A stretch of DNA of 60,000 nucleotides. It comes from Takakia lepidozioides. Its lineage: Eukaryota; Streptophyta; Takakiopsida; Takakiales; Takakiaceae. Positions 48,207 to 59,409 of the stretch are shown here, piece after piece. The translations under genes and the position numbers were made by a program. The stretch covers positions 15,998,001 through 16,058,000 of the forward strand of contig CM060731.1 of NCBI GenBank assembly GCA_030704615.1, given 5' to 3'. A model generated the notes under the pieces. The model did not search any database. It saw only the letters and a program-made list of their open reading frames with translations, and was not told the DNA's origin. The stretch's first letter is position 1, and each line of letters begins with the position of its first letter.

Positions 48207-49530
48207 CATTATGTCCTTCACACATCAAACCCCCTGTTGATGCCAATAAAACAGCTGGTTTGCATACACTTGTGCGCGTGAAACCAAACATGCTAGTAGA
48301 ATTGTGTGGATGAAACTATAAATTATAATATCCAAGATGGTTTAGTAAATGGAGCAGAAGGAATTTTTCAAACACGGCACAACTTCAGCACCACACTCGC
48401 TAGTTTGGATATATTTTTCTAATGAACGAATAGGACATGAAACATGAGCTTCTTACTCGTACATATACCAAAACAACAGCGACATATGTAAATCTTGGAC
48501 TCCAATTGCAGCCAAAACCAAAGAAATTCAATTCACGGATAATTCTGACTACGTAATAACTCGTACCCAGTTCCCAATTCACCTTGCAACAACACGAATT
48601 ATACACAGAGCGCAAGGACTGACCATGGACCGTCTTGCATTTGACCCAACAAACGTGAAAAAACACGGATTGACATACATAGCTGTATCGCGCATAAAAG
48701 AACGACAACACTTATATCTCCTAGCTCCATTACATGACAAAAATTTCCATGTGGATGACATCATAGGTGACGAAATAATTAGACTTAAACAAACTGCCAA
48801 ATGGAATCTGTCTACACCAAATTTGCAACTACTGTATCGCACGCATGTGATCATTCAATCGTTAAATTTTCGTTCAATGCACAGTCATCATTGTGATATT
48901 ATGAGCGCCTACAGCCTACGAACATCTCATATATTATGTTTAAATGAAATGCGTTACATTCCAAAACAACAAAACTGGTCACTATATGTACCTAACGATA
49001 GCTTTTCAAGACTCTCGTGTTATGATGGACACGGAACAACCATTCTATATGAAAAACCAACCTCACTTCAAAATTCCGAAATCCAAACACACAACGATGC
49101 ATAATCATTGCTTGCGTCTTTCAATCCAAATTCTCTAGAGCCATTCATGTCATTGCAATATACAAACCTCCTTTGCTTTCTTTTCACAACATTTTACAAA
49201 ATTTACAAAACTTATATGATCGAGCCCCGAAAAATTGTCTCACTATTTTTATTGGAGACTTTAATATCAATCTTCACAAATCCAACAGAGAATCTGACTC
49301 TCTTCACTCATTCATGAAAAACTACAACTTTCATCTTACATTCAATAACCTTACGACAGACTATAATTCTCAATTAGATAATTATGGATAATTCACCTAC
49401 GCAACAGTGTTTGTATGGAACAAAAGAAGCATATTAGAACGACCCAAAACCCATTTCCTTAGCATTCAAACTTCCAGATTAGTCAATCATTTTACAACCG
49501 ATTGTAAATCAAATAAGGCAGGGCTCGCAT
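48207..49530 (+). pseudogene. Helentron-type element, 3' part: helicase C-terminus and endonuclease-like domain
   Basis: Starting next to the LTR fragment, the plus strand encodes the end of a PIF1-family helicase: VRVKPNMLVELCG, NGAEGIF, then after frame breaks ATTRIIHRAQGLTMDR and TYIAVSRIKERQHLYLL, the terminal PIF1 motifs. A segment like an endonuclease/exonuclease/phosphatase fold follows (HILCLNEMRYIP, then IFIGDFNINLHKSNRESD with the D-F-N metal-site pattern). A helicase fused to an AP-type endonuclease is the hallmark of Helentrons (Helitron2-like elements). There are several frameshifts and stops. A small hairpin GCCTTT-C-AAAGGC at 49562-49574 may belong to its 3' end. The 5' part lies on the opposite strand at 51451-54459. 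Confidence 0.75.
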
Positions 49531-49616
49531 GAATTCCATGCGTTTGTTCTTTTCTTTTTCTGCCTTTCAAAGGCGCAAAAAGCAACCCTGGTGGAGACTG
49601 GAGACTAGTAGCCTTA

Positions 49617-50776
49617 GGGCCCTGCCCCACCTGCAGTTAGACACCCAATAGTTAGTGTTTTTCACTACAATGCACCGCTACATATTGAAGAGCCCATGAA
49701 TTGTATTTTTTTTTCCAGACACATTCGCTCACTGATGCTTGAAGCAGGATGATCTCAGGATGATCCTCTCCCATGTGGAGAGGAGCCTGCTGCTGCAACC
49801 GGTGCATGCATCGGGGTTACAAAGAGACGGACCAAAAACATATCTTTCTGCCTCTTTCTCACTCACCGATGGGATGGCAGCATCTTCCCGCGTTCCTTCA
49901 GGGATGCCAATCAAATTAGGTGATAATAACACGAAACACTTCGCGGTTTCCATTTTCGGGGTCGCTATGTTGTATGTATGCGCTGTCGGATCCAGGCTCG
50001 GAATCGTCTTTCGCGCAATTTAGCACAAAGGAATGTACTCTGGGCAAAGAAGCAAGAAAACGGACGGGATCGCTAGACAAGTATTCTGGCGCGTACGTGA
50101 ACGATGGACATGGAACAGCGCTGGCAGAAGTTGTTAAACATCTTTCACACTGTTGGGACAGTAGCCTTGACATGGTGAGCATTCTTCATGTTGGATGAGG
50201 GAGTGTGACTGAACTTAGGTATGATTGTATTTCACCATCGCAGCCCGATACACACACAATCTTTCACCTATTTGCATTGCAGCAAACCGTGATTGTAACT
50301 AAACACGAGTCACTGTGACGACGATACATGCAAGTGTAGTATCACTGTACAAGGAACATTTCTCGAGTCAGACGTGATATTCACAGGCAATCAAGCAAAG
50401 TAGTTGACATACTTACCACAAATTTGGTGCAAATTAGCAATGCAGTACGTCCTTGTGATGCACATCTGATCACTCACTCCATGAGCTACTGACTGTTGGT
50501 CAAAGCTTTGGCGTTTGGATTTCGATTTCTAACAAAAACCATGAAATTCTATCTGTCTGTAGTAAGCAAATTTCATTGTTTTGGGAAGGTGTCTGGATCC
50601 ATGTGTGCGTACAATAAATGGTTTCAAGTTTCAACCACATTAGGATTATCTTTGATCTATTGTCAATTCAATCACACCGAAGTGTTTGACAATGGTTCTT
50701 TGCAGTTGGAGACCTTAAGGGGGGTAGTTGTTTCCAAACAGAATAAATGGGATTCCTTTCAGTTTTTCTTGCCATT
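49617..50776. mobile_element. Harbinger-type element, smaller segment (inverted)
   Basis: It begins GGGCCCTGCCCCACCTGCAG after TTA (49614-49616), almost identical to the end at 45947. Frames within it (49729-50198, both strands) are not recognised as a transposase. As placed, the two ends are direct repeats. If this segment is turned round it supplies the missing inverted end of the 45947 element. Confidence 0.6.
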
Positions 50777-50789
50777 GTAGATGGTGGCT

Positions 50790-51450
50790 GAAGTACTATC
50801 ACTTGCAAGTGGCTGAAGCACCTTTGAGTGCCCAAGGCACTCAAGGAGGCGGAGGCGCTCACTAGGTGGAGCCCCGCACACCGGGTTGCGGTGGGGGTGG
50901 CTCCACAAGGGGGTGGTGTTAGCTTAGCGGGACTTAGTGGGGGTGGCATAAGACTCACCATGGGGGCGGAGACCTCGTGGTGGGAGTCGTGGGGAGTCTT
51001 GGGACTCATCACGGTCCATAGGGGCCATGGTGAGTGGGCCAAGACTCACCGCGACTCATCACCGGGAGTCGAGGGTTTTCGTGGTGGTTCGCCATAAAAT
51101 GGCATGGCTGGTTGTGAAACCCCCGCGGACAGCTACAGAAGTATATATAGGGAGTAGTAACCCCGAGAACGGTGCAAGCCCGTTGGTGACCAAAAACTAG
51201 TGAGTAAGCGAGCGAGCCGGAAAGCGACCAAAGAGTGGGGAGCTGTTCCGGACTGCCAACTACCAAAGGGAATTCCCGCTGGTTCCAAATCGGTGGAGGG
51301 TTCTTTGGGAGAACAAAGGGGGACTGTTATGCCCCGGTGAGCAGCCGAAGCTCCAAGTTGGCCCGGTGGCCAGGTTGGGAGTCAGGAGCGCGCATCAAAG
51401 CGAGTAACTATGACCTGAGGGGGGAGCTTACCGAAGTGAGGTGCGCGACA
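50790..51450. mobile_element. LTR, truncated copy inserted in the Helentron-type element
   Basis: From GGCTGAAGCACC (about 50811) to the terminus GTGCGCGACA at 51450 it follows the 19744-20430 LTR closely, including TATATATAGGGAGTAGTAAC near 51140. It lacks the first 75-90 bases, which are found at 48133-48206. The flank TAATG at 51451-51455 is the reverse complement of CATTA at 48207-48211, so the two pieces carry the two copies of one 5-bp target duplication. Confidence 0.8.
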
Positions 51451-51455
51451 TAATG

Positions 51456-54400
51456 GATGACGGATGTCTATTGCCTTGAATGTAAAAAATTGTCCTTCTG
51501 TTCGATTAAAAATGTCTTCATTGTGTGCTTGAGTACGCGCGTTAATAGATGGGGTAATGTTAGATCCGGTGGCGGTGGTCTGTAACATACACTATTCATG
51601 TTTTTAACATCATCAGCGGAATGTGATGTCGTTCGAAACCGATTTAAGATTTCAATAAATGTTTGATCACTTTGTCTCATGACTTGTGTTAGTGTGTAGC
51701 ATTTTATTTTATCATGCCAAAAATGAACATCACATATATTTGTTTGATTTTTTTTTTTTTTTGAATATCCAAGTATCTCTAACAGGTGGGACTTGATAAA
51801 AATCACCGGTGACAATGACATCTAAATCTCCAAAAGGTTTGTTGTGTATGTGTTTCATCGAACGCAATCTTTTGTCTATGAATGAAAACATTCGGCTACC
51901 TACAAGAGATATTTCATCTATAATTACGAGTTGTAGTTGATCGTATTGTTTAATTAATGTGTCACATTTGTCATCAGTAAGTGATGTCAAGTTCTTGTGA
52001 TTCAAAGGTATACATAGGCTTGAATGGATTGTGTTTCCTTCAATGTTAAATGCTGCTTTTCCTATATATGTCATTTTCATTACTTTTTGTTTTAAAGGAT
52101 CTGCGTTTGGGTTGGTGTTGTAATATCGTAGCAAGCCCTATATGATGGTTAAAAATTGAAAGTTTTATCTATCCCAGCTCCGCCTGTAATGAAAAGATGC
52201 AATGGCTCTTTGGGGTTTTTATGGTTTTTATACATACAATCGTCGAATATCGTTCGTTGTTCTGGATTTAGTTTTCTTATTTGCTCGTAATATACATCAC
52301 AATTGAAACTTTGATCTGTTACGGGTATGAAATCCGATCTTATCTTGGTGGAAGGTTGAATTGGATATATGTCACATTCTAGTGATATATTAAATTTTTC
52401 GATATTCGTGCAATTAATTAATGGGTTTTCGGTTTCAATCCACATGTCAACGGTTTCATCTGTTGCAAACTCTTTGGCCTTTTTTTTCTAAGGTGTGCCA
52501 ATCCATGTTATTTGTGTCGTTGTTCGGTAGTTTGTACACAAAATTTTCCCTCATGCATTCAATCTTCGATTTGTTCATCGTAAAAGCGTCGTGCCATGTA
52601 GTTTGACCATCCATTAAACTGGATTCTGATTCTCGGAACGGGCAAAATAATTATTATTATTCTCGATAGTAGTTTTCGGGATCTTGATGAATGTTATAAT
52701 GTACATACCGGATAATTGTCTCTTTCCGATTTTTTTGAAAACTAAACATGTTGTATTTTGTGATTGTTTCAGCAAGGCCAAGATGTTCGAGTGATTCTGG
52801 ACGACCCATATATTTATCAATGTTCGATTGGCATTTAATGTCTGTGGAGTCTAGAAGAAGATCTTGTAAGTAACGCTGCGGTTTCAGTACAAATGCGCGT
52901 TCTTCGGGCGACGACGTGTTAATGAAAGAGCATGTTCTCGATGAATGATGTAGCGATATTGAAAGAATAAAATACACGGCTAATTGTTGAGCGTTCAAGA
53001 AAGCATTGCCCATTTCCTTTATACGTTTTGTGGCTTCGGTTTGTTCTTGTTTGCATGTTGCGAGAATGTTTTGTAGTTCCTTTGTGATGGTTTTATCGAC
53101 TTTTGTGAGATATGAGGTATAGTATGTGGCAGTTGCGTAGGGATCTAAGATGAATTGTACGTCTGTATTTGCTTGCCACAAAGGACCGGCAATTTTGCCA
53201 AATGCGTTGGTACGTATGTCTTTTGGTTTGCGTTCCAAAAATACAGCAGGCTTCGTAAGTCTGCTTCTTAGTGCAGCTATGTATTTATCTTCGTCCATTT
53301 GTAATTGTGACAAATAATTTTCGAGCGAAATATCTTTTCCAAGTCCCATTTTGTGTAATTCATCAAAAATATGCGATGCAACGTTTTGTAGTTCGTTTGT
53401 GTCATCACTCAGTTCCAATAACAAGTCAAATTTCTCGTTTGTTTCATTGGGGGGCAACGGAAAATGAAATCGACATAGAGGCTTGTTGTGTTTGCGACAT
53501 GTACGCCTATGATGATGAAGCTGCACTTCGCAAATGTCTTTTGGAAGCAGTTCGCTATCGCAAGTAACGTATTTGTCGATGAATGATTCTATTTCAGAGT
53601 CTTGCGCCACTCCATAGGTGGGTGCATTTGAAATCCATAATAGTCCGTGATCGTGTTCACTCCCATGACTTTGAAATTCAGTCGTGAAAAAATAATCGTG
53701 TACGGGTCCAAACAAACTACTATCCTTCATGAAAAGTTTTCGAAATGAGTTCATTTGGTGGTCGTAATATCTAGCACATGTAATTGGATCAGATCTTATA
53801 AGTTCGGTAATGTCCCTTGGTTTTAACTTGTCAATAAATACATCGTCGTTTGGTTTATGGCTGAGTTCACAGAGACTATTTAGCAATGGTTTCCATTTAC
53901 TTTTGGCACTTGTGAATGTTACAAAAAAGGTTGGTGGACCCAGTTGACGTATCATAGCAAACACTTCCTTACATAATCGTTCTAAATGATCCGGCGATGT
54001 TATGATGCGTTCCAATTCTCTATAGCCTAAATCAGACCGAAGAATGTTGTCTAAATTCGGTTTGATGGCTACGTCGGCTGCTTTTAATGTACGTCCTTGC
54101 AGATTTCCCTTCCTAATGCGTATCCAAGATGAAGATAAAACATAATTTATGAGTATCTTGATTGCTTTAAAAAATATGTTTGGAATATGGGAAGCAAAAT
54201 CATGATTTTTATGTAATAATTCCCACTTCGCTATTTTATGATATGTTTGTTTTATATTTGACGGTCTCGCAGTTCCAAAAAATAGTTTTGGAAAATTGTA
54301 TTCTTCACAGTAACGATCGTAGAATAAACCAATTGGTTTATAGTCTTCACTAGGAGCAACATATATAATGTTTGCTATCTTGTTATCATTAATTTGTTCG

Positions 54401-54459
54401 ACGTTCACAAAAACTTTCAACAAGCGTGTCGGTTGGTATATTGTCTTCAATTTCTTCAA
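51456..54459 (-). pseudogene. Helentron-type element, 5' part: Rep (HUH) and PIF1 helicase N-terminal part
   Basis: Rolling-circle transposons encode a Rep nuclease joined to a helicase. The long frame 52657-54459 has the Helitron-like N region: PPTFFVTFTSAKSKWKPLL, a histidine pair in SHGSEHDHGLLWI, zinc-like CRKHNKPLCRFHFP, and a Tyr-rich catalytic segment YATATYYTSYLTK. After stops and frameshifts at 52440-52650, the helicase begins: LNPEQRTIFDD and Walker A FITGGAGIDK (the usual GTGK is degraded). It continues with Walker B LVIIDEISLVGSRM, TGDFYQVPPV, VMRQSD and FKAIDIRHPL, ending exactly at the LTR junction at 51451. No frame continues past it here; the continuation is the plus-strand segment at 48207. 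The element is dead. Confidence 0.8.
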
Positions 54460-54633
54460 AATTAGTTGCTGTAGTGTTTGTTGTTGTTATGTCGTTGTTT
54501 ACATGAGTTGCTATAGGGTAGAACACCCTATGACCAACCAAATAAGGAGAAATTACACTCTACAGATCAGACAATTAAATGAAATTCATCCATTCTTCAT
54601 CCATTGGAAAGCTTATGGGGTAGGCTACCACAT

Positions 54634-54682
54634 GGGGGGGGGGGGGGGGGGGGGGGGAACAAAAAAAAAAAAAAAAAAAAAA
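54634..54682. repeat. G24 run followed by A22 run
   Basis: A homopolymer of 24 G (54634-54657) is followed by AAC and then 22 A (54661-54682). A 25-T tract lies at 55350-55374. Such runs may be real low-complexity insertions, but a G24 is also a classical place for assembly or read errors, so the length is uncertain. Confidence 0.7.
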
Positions 54683-56259
54683 CTAGTTTTGGCCCAGAAT
54701 TAATACATGTACGAAGACTTAAAGTATAAGGGGTCCATGAGGTGCAATAATAGGCACTTGGCCTTTCCATGGCCATTGCCATTGATCTCTATTAAACATT
54801 ATTAATGATATCTATGACCATTATCAACCCATTGGTTTAATGCGATAGTAAAAGCCTATTAGTTTCATAAAACGAGTCAATCACCATAGTTACGGTATCC
54901 TATGACCAATCATCCTTCCTGCATCGATTTGTGAACATGACCGATCTAATGCCTTAGAGTTTGATGGATTTATGCCTGTGGGTGGTTGCGCACAGGTGGT
55001 TACGATCTCGGATATAGAAGTTCTTCTATCTTGCTACGGCTGTCTTCTCGTGGTTTCTGGCTTATGCGCAGGGTTCGAATCATGGAGGAGAGGCTTTGTG
55101 TGGGAAGGCCATCGCTTAGAGATAGAGAAGGTGAAGATCCTTGCCGCGATACGTTTCTTATCTGCTCATGTTTATCTTGCATTTGCTCGTTATCCCCGCT
55201 TGGTTCTTCCCCATTTTCTTCTTTGGGCATGATGTGCAGGTTTGAGAAGACTTCTATAGAGCTTGAAAGTTATTAGGAACTCGTGCAACGCGATGCAATG
55301 TAGTGTCGATTTTCTGCCAGAGGTATTTTACTACGAACCATGTTTCATCTTTTTTTTTTTTTTTTTTTTTTTTTGTCTTACATTGGCTTACCTCTTTCAT
55401 GCTTGTTATTTGTTTGTCTGTGGAAATGCAACATAACTAAGACCTTGAAAAAATGAAAGCTATTTGAGGGCTATAAACAGCTTCCATCTTAGGATGCTTC
55501 ATACAACAACCCTGATATGAATCTGAGAATGAATAGGTACATTCTACTGCCCCATATCATCGCGGAACGATCTTTTTCATTTTACTTATAGAGACTTTGT
55601 TTTCAGATCTGGACAGTCGTGGCTTCCATGGCCACTCCAGAACAATGCCTGCAAAATTATCATATCAAACCAGTGACCTGTAGAATCTTATCCAAAAGCC
55701 AGATTCACCCTAACATATACTTCAGCTTAAGCATTAGAAACCTGAGATAGTGATAATGTCAATAAGTTTTCACATCGACCTAATAGGCTCTGGCCATAAG
55801 CCGAGAAACTGAAAACCACAAAACTGTTCTCATAGAGATCTACTACAGGCTATAAATATTTGATAGCTATTAGTTGAAGTAAAAACCAGCAATGAAAAGT
55901 CCTCAAATATTTCACTAAGCAAAACAAAACACTGTGTCTAATCTAATATGCTATAGACTGAACAAACATGTAATATAACTAGCTACTATCATAATAGACA
56001 ATGAATCACATCTGAAACATGTATATGCAGTGTCACGACAGTAACCTGCCATTGTGTTTGGTCTCTGATGACAGAGTTGGGGCATTGGCAAATTCGTGAT
56101 GGCTGTAAGTGCAGGTCGCATTGGCTCACCTGAATTTCCATTGACTCCCTTGTCTCCTCTCCTTCTTTCCAACACTCTCATTTTTGCTGTTTTTTGAGTA
56201 GGACTTAACATTCCAAGGTTTACACCATGATAGATGTTTGGATTAGCAGTCACCCCACT

Positions 56260-58438
56260 TCAGATGGCTTGGTGGAAAGCATTGCCCATAGCTCTGATAT
56301 TATGTGCTTGCCAATAAGCATCAAACGCTGCTCTTTGGTGTTTCTCTATGGCTTTCTCACTTGCTTTCTCGGCTACAGAACATGTGTCTCTTTGCTTCAG
56401 TCGCACCTTTTTTTCTCTCTCTCGCCGTTTCTTCTCTCTTTCCTTTTCAGTAGCCATTCTCATCAGGGCTTTTTGTTGCGTGATTGTTGTGTACTCTGTA
56501 GAGGTCATGACAATGGAATTGGCATAGTCAACTAATGGCTCTTTTCCTTTTGTAGGCTTGGCTGGAAATCGAGGCAATGCAAAGAAGGACTGGCTTGACT
56601 GGTAAGTATCTTGTGTGCACTGCACATCTATTTTTGAACTCTGTCCATTATCAAAAACCTGATTTGTGGCTCCTTGCAAATTGACAGCAATGTTAGATCC
56701 CACAAAAAAATGTTGCATTTGGTTTTCTTCCATGTAAATAGCATCATTGGTTGGCTAGGATTGTTCACTTGCTATGTCAATGAGTGAAGTGCTCTCACCA
56801 AGAGGTAGAGAAAGCCGCACACTTGTGTTTGTGTCCTTGTTGCTCCTCGATGCTTGATATTCATTCGTATCAAGTGGACTGTTTTCGATCATGGATAATA
56901 GTGCAGCTGCTCCAGTAGTAGTATTTGCTTCCACCTCGACCTCTGCTTCATCATTCTCGCTCTCTGACCCTGTTTTAGGTTCCTCTCTTTCAGCATCAAA
57001 TTGTTCAGAAGGTCCAACTTTACTCTCCATTGCATGAGGATTGAAAGGCCAAATTCCGGTGGTGCGAAAACCAGCCCGAATATTTTGAGGTAATAGAGCC
57101 TCCTTAACAGCTTGGTCAACCCATGATGCCAATGTCTTTTTGTCGGGTTCCACAAAGTTTCTTTTCAGCATTTCAGAGTCACAAATGCTTCGAAATTTAG
57201 TTTTGAAGGGCTTAAAGCAAGCCACATCGAGGGGGCTGTAGAGTATGTGAGATATGGGCTGGAAGTGTCATGTCCAGCCCAATCTCCATAGCATACTGAA
57301 TTGCTTCAATTGTGACGTGGCTACCATGTCCATCCAATATTAGCAAGTGTCGATTTTCTGTCGAAATCCCACCTGGAACATTCTTTTGGAAAAAAAAACA
57401 GCCACTGTTTAAACAACTTGGCCGTCATCCATGCCTTTTCTTGCATTGCCATGCAAACCCCTGTCTCACAGTCTTGAATGTAATCCTCCATGATTCGTTT
57501 GCCTCTGAAAATGAAGTAGTTAGGGATCCTCCCTCCTTCAGCATTTACACATGCATTTACAGTCAACCATTCCCTAGACTTGGGTATGGTGCTGTAGACG
57601 TAATGTGAACCTTTCTTGGCAATGACCTTTGCTCTAGAAGTTCGCCCAGCTTGACACCCTATTTCATCGCTATTCCAAATGTGTGTGGAAGGATAGTGAT
57701 GCTTCGCATACAACATTTTCAAATTGTTGTAAAAGGTTTCACAATGTTTGGAAGTAAGTGCTTTAGCCCTTGCCACTTCCAGCCCTTCAGCCACTCTGAT
57801 CGCAAGTTGTGGATGTCTCTTCTAAACCACTTCAACCATGAGTGACCTGGAATGTCGTTTGTGAAAGGGGTGGCTCTGATTTGAGTTAACTCAGCCACTT
57901 TCAGCTTCAATTGATGGACTGTAACTGAATGACCAATATCTTGCATGCGTAAAATCCAGTCTACCATTTGGTCTTCCTCTTCCACTGAGAAAACACCCTT
58001 AACACCTACTTTTCTTTGCTTTGTTTTCCCATTGAGGTGATCTTGCAAGGAAGTATAAGGAATGTTTCAATGTTGACTTGCTTGTCTGATGCTCATGGTA
58101 CTTCTTTCCACGACATCCATTACTTCTTCCAACGCATCATCACTCCACAACCCGCTTTTTATCTTGTCTTTCCCTCGTCTTTTCTCGCTTTCTTGCTGAC
58201 CCGGGGTTGTGGATGGTGGAGTTGGTGTTGCACAAAGGGGTTCAATAGAGGCTGGAGCTGGAGCTGCCACTGATTTTGACCAGTCTGCTTTCTTTCCTCT
58301 TTTGTTGGTTTGAGCAGAAGCATTGCAAGCAGTGGATTCTGATGTATGACCACCTTTGACAAGCTTCTTCTTCTTGGCCACATTTGTAGAGCTAGGAGTA
58401 GAGCTTCTACTAACCATTGCAATGCAATATTGATCCAA
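56260..58438 (-). pseudogene. pogo/Tigger-like (CENP-B HTH + DDE) transposase, decayed
   Basis: On the minus strand the reading starts at ATG 58420 (MVSRSSTPSS) with a Lys-rich tail, then an HTH-like region (WSDDALEEVMDVVERSTMSI), which is broken by an in-frame TGA at 58067. It resumes with a CENP-B-type helix-turn-helix (FSVEEEDQMVDWILRMQDIG, then PGHSWLKWFRRD). After a frameshift near 57815 come VAEGLEVARAKAL and the DDE catalytic domain: WNSDEIG (first Asp), then after another frameshift near 57400 the ILDGHGSH block (second Asp), then PLDVACFKPF (third acid) after an extra C near 57228. The C-terminal tail (56755-57000) is acidic. A further frame at 56260-56733 with a Glu/Lys coiled coil may be its end or a second protein. 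At least four breaks make it inactive. Confidence 0.75.
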
Positions 58439-59382
58439 CTACAAACACATCAATGACTAGCGTCTAGTACTCGGGATGTCAATCAGTTTCACTGGCCACT
58501 CCAATCCACGATCTTTGTACCACTTTGTTAAGTTCAGCCCTTTTGGTTTCTCTCCTATGTAAGGATCCTTCCCCCATGAATGAACAGACCTGTGATGCAC
58601 CCAACTTTCTATAAATTCATACAAGTTTTTGTGATTTTCCTGTGCATGTGTTTGTAGAGTGGCTAACCTTCTATGAATTCATGAAACAGTCTAAATTTAT
58701 CCCAATCTAAGTCTTCTTCTTCCCCATCTTTTTTTTATCCCATTAGGCAACCACCTTTTCACTGACTCTATCCTCTTCCTAGAACGCACTTTCTTCATAG
58801 TGGACGTCCACTTGAAATACTCATAATCTGCAAAATGTTGCCTTGCCAAGATGTCTACAGGGTTTTGTCTTAAAACTCGTCCCTTGTCCCTTGTTCTAGA
58901 ACTTGTCCCTTCCATGAACAAAAAATTGTATGTGTGGTTTGAAGAAAAAGATTCTCTGTCCACATTTGGAGGATAAGGCTTTGCTAAAAGAGAATATGAG
59001 GAGCATTAGAACAACTAAGTCAGCAGTACAAGTAAGGATATAAGAGAAGAACCCATCATGCAAGCATAAGAGAGCTGAAGTTTCGAACTACTCTGCAAAT
59101 GCTTGTTGCCGCCAACAATCAGAAAGGTTCAAAACACATATTCAAATTGCAAAGCGCTCTCACCCAAAGTCGAAATACGATAAAAACCCAAAGTTGTCAA
59201 GACCACATTCATCCATAGTCATTTCATCTGTGCATGACCATGCAGGTGGGGTCCGTAAGACAATCAATAGTGCGCCTATTACCATACAATGCATCGTTCA
59301 GCAAATATAACCTATTATAGGTCCACCCATGCCCAGTATTCACCCCATAGGTTGCCTGTCAGACTGACCAGTAATGGGGTGG
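58439..59382. other. Element flank upstream of the transposase
   Basis: A basic minus-strand frame at 58697-58963 (KVRSRKRIESVKRWLPNGIK) may be an extra 5' exon or unrelated. Otherwise nothing is recognised before the right terminal repeat. Confidence 0.35.
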
Positions 59383-59409
59383 TGGTTGGTGATAGGGTGT
59401 TCTACCCTA

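Larger units (their letters stand above)
54514..59409 (-). mobile_element. pogo/Tigger-like DNA transposon, about 4.9 kb
   Basis: The left end 54514-54540 and the right end 59383-59409 form a 27-bp terminal inverted repeat with one mismatch, beginning TAGGGTAGAACACCCTAT. The outermost TA on each side fits the TA target duplication of the Tc1/mariner-pogo group, which would make the element proper 54516-59407. A decayed CENP-B/DDE-type transposase lies inside on the minus strand. Long AT-rich and homopolymer-containing non-coding sequence occupies 54540-56250. The element begins about 55 bases upstream of the first readable residue of the Helentron Rep frame, so it may have inserted in the 5' part of that element. 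Confidence 0.75.

Noticed and set aside
45944-49660. Harbinger ends as long direct repeats (LTR-like)
   Set aside because: The ends have TAA/TTA three-base flanks and lack TG...CA; an inversion explains the direct orientation better.
49729-50198. Frames of the smaller Harbinger segment as a DDE transposase
   Set aside because: No DDE spacing or HTH motif could be seen in any frame.
55064-55080. Box B-like GGGTTCGAATC in the pogo-like element
   Set aside because: No A box or acceptor stem; isolated match.
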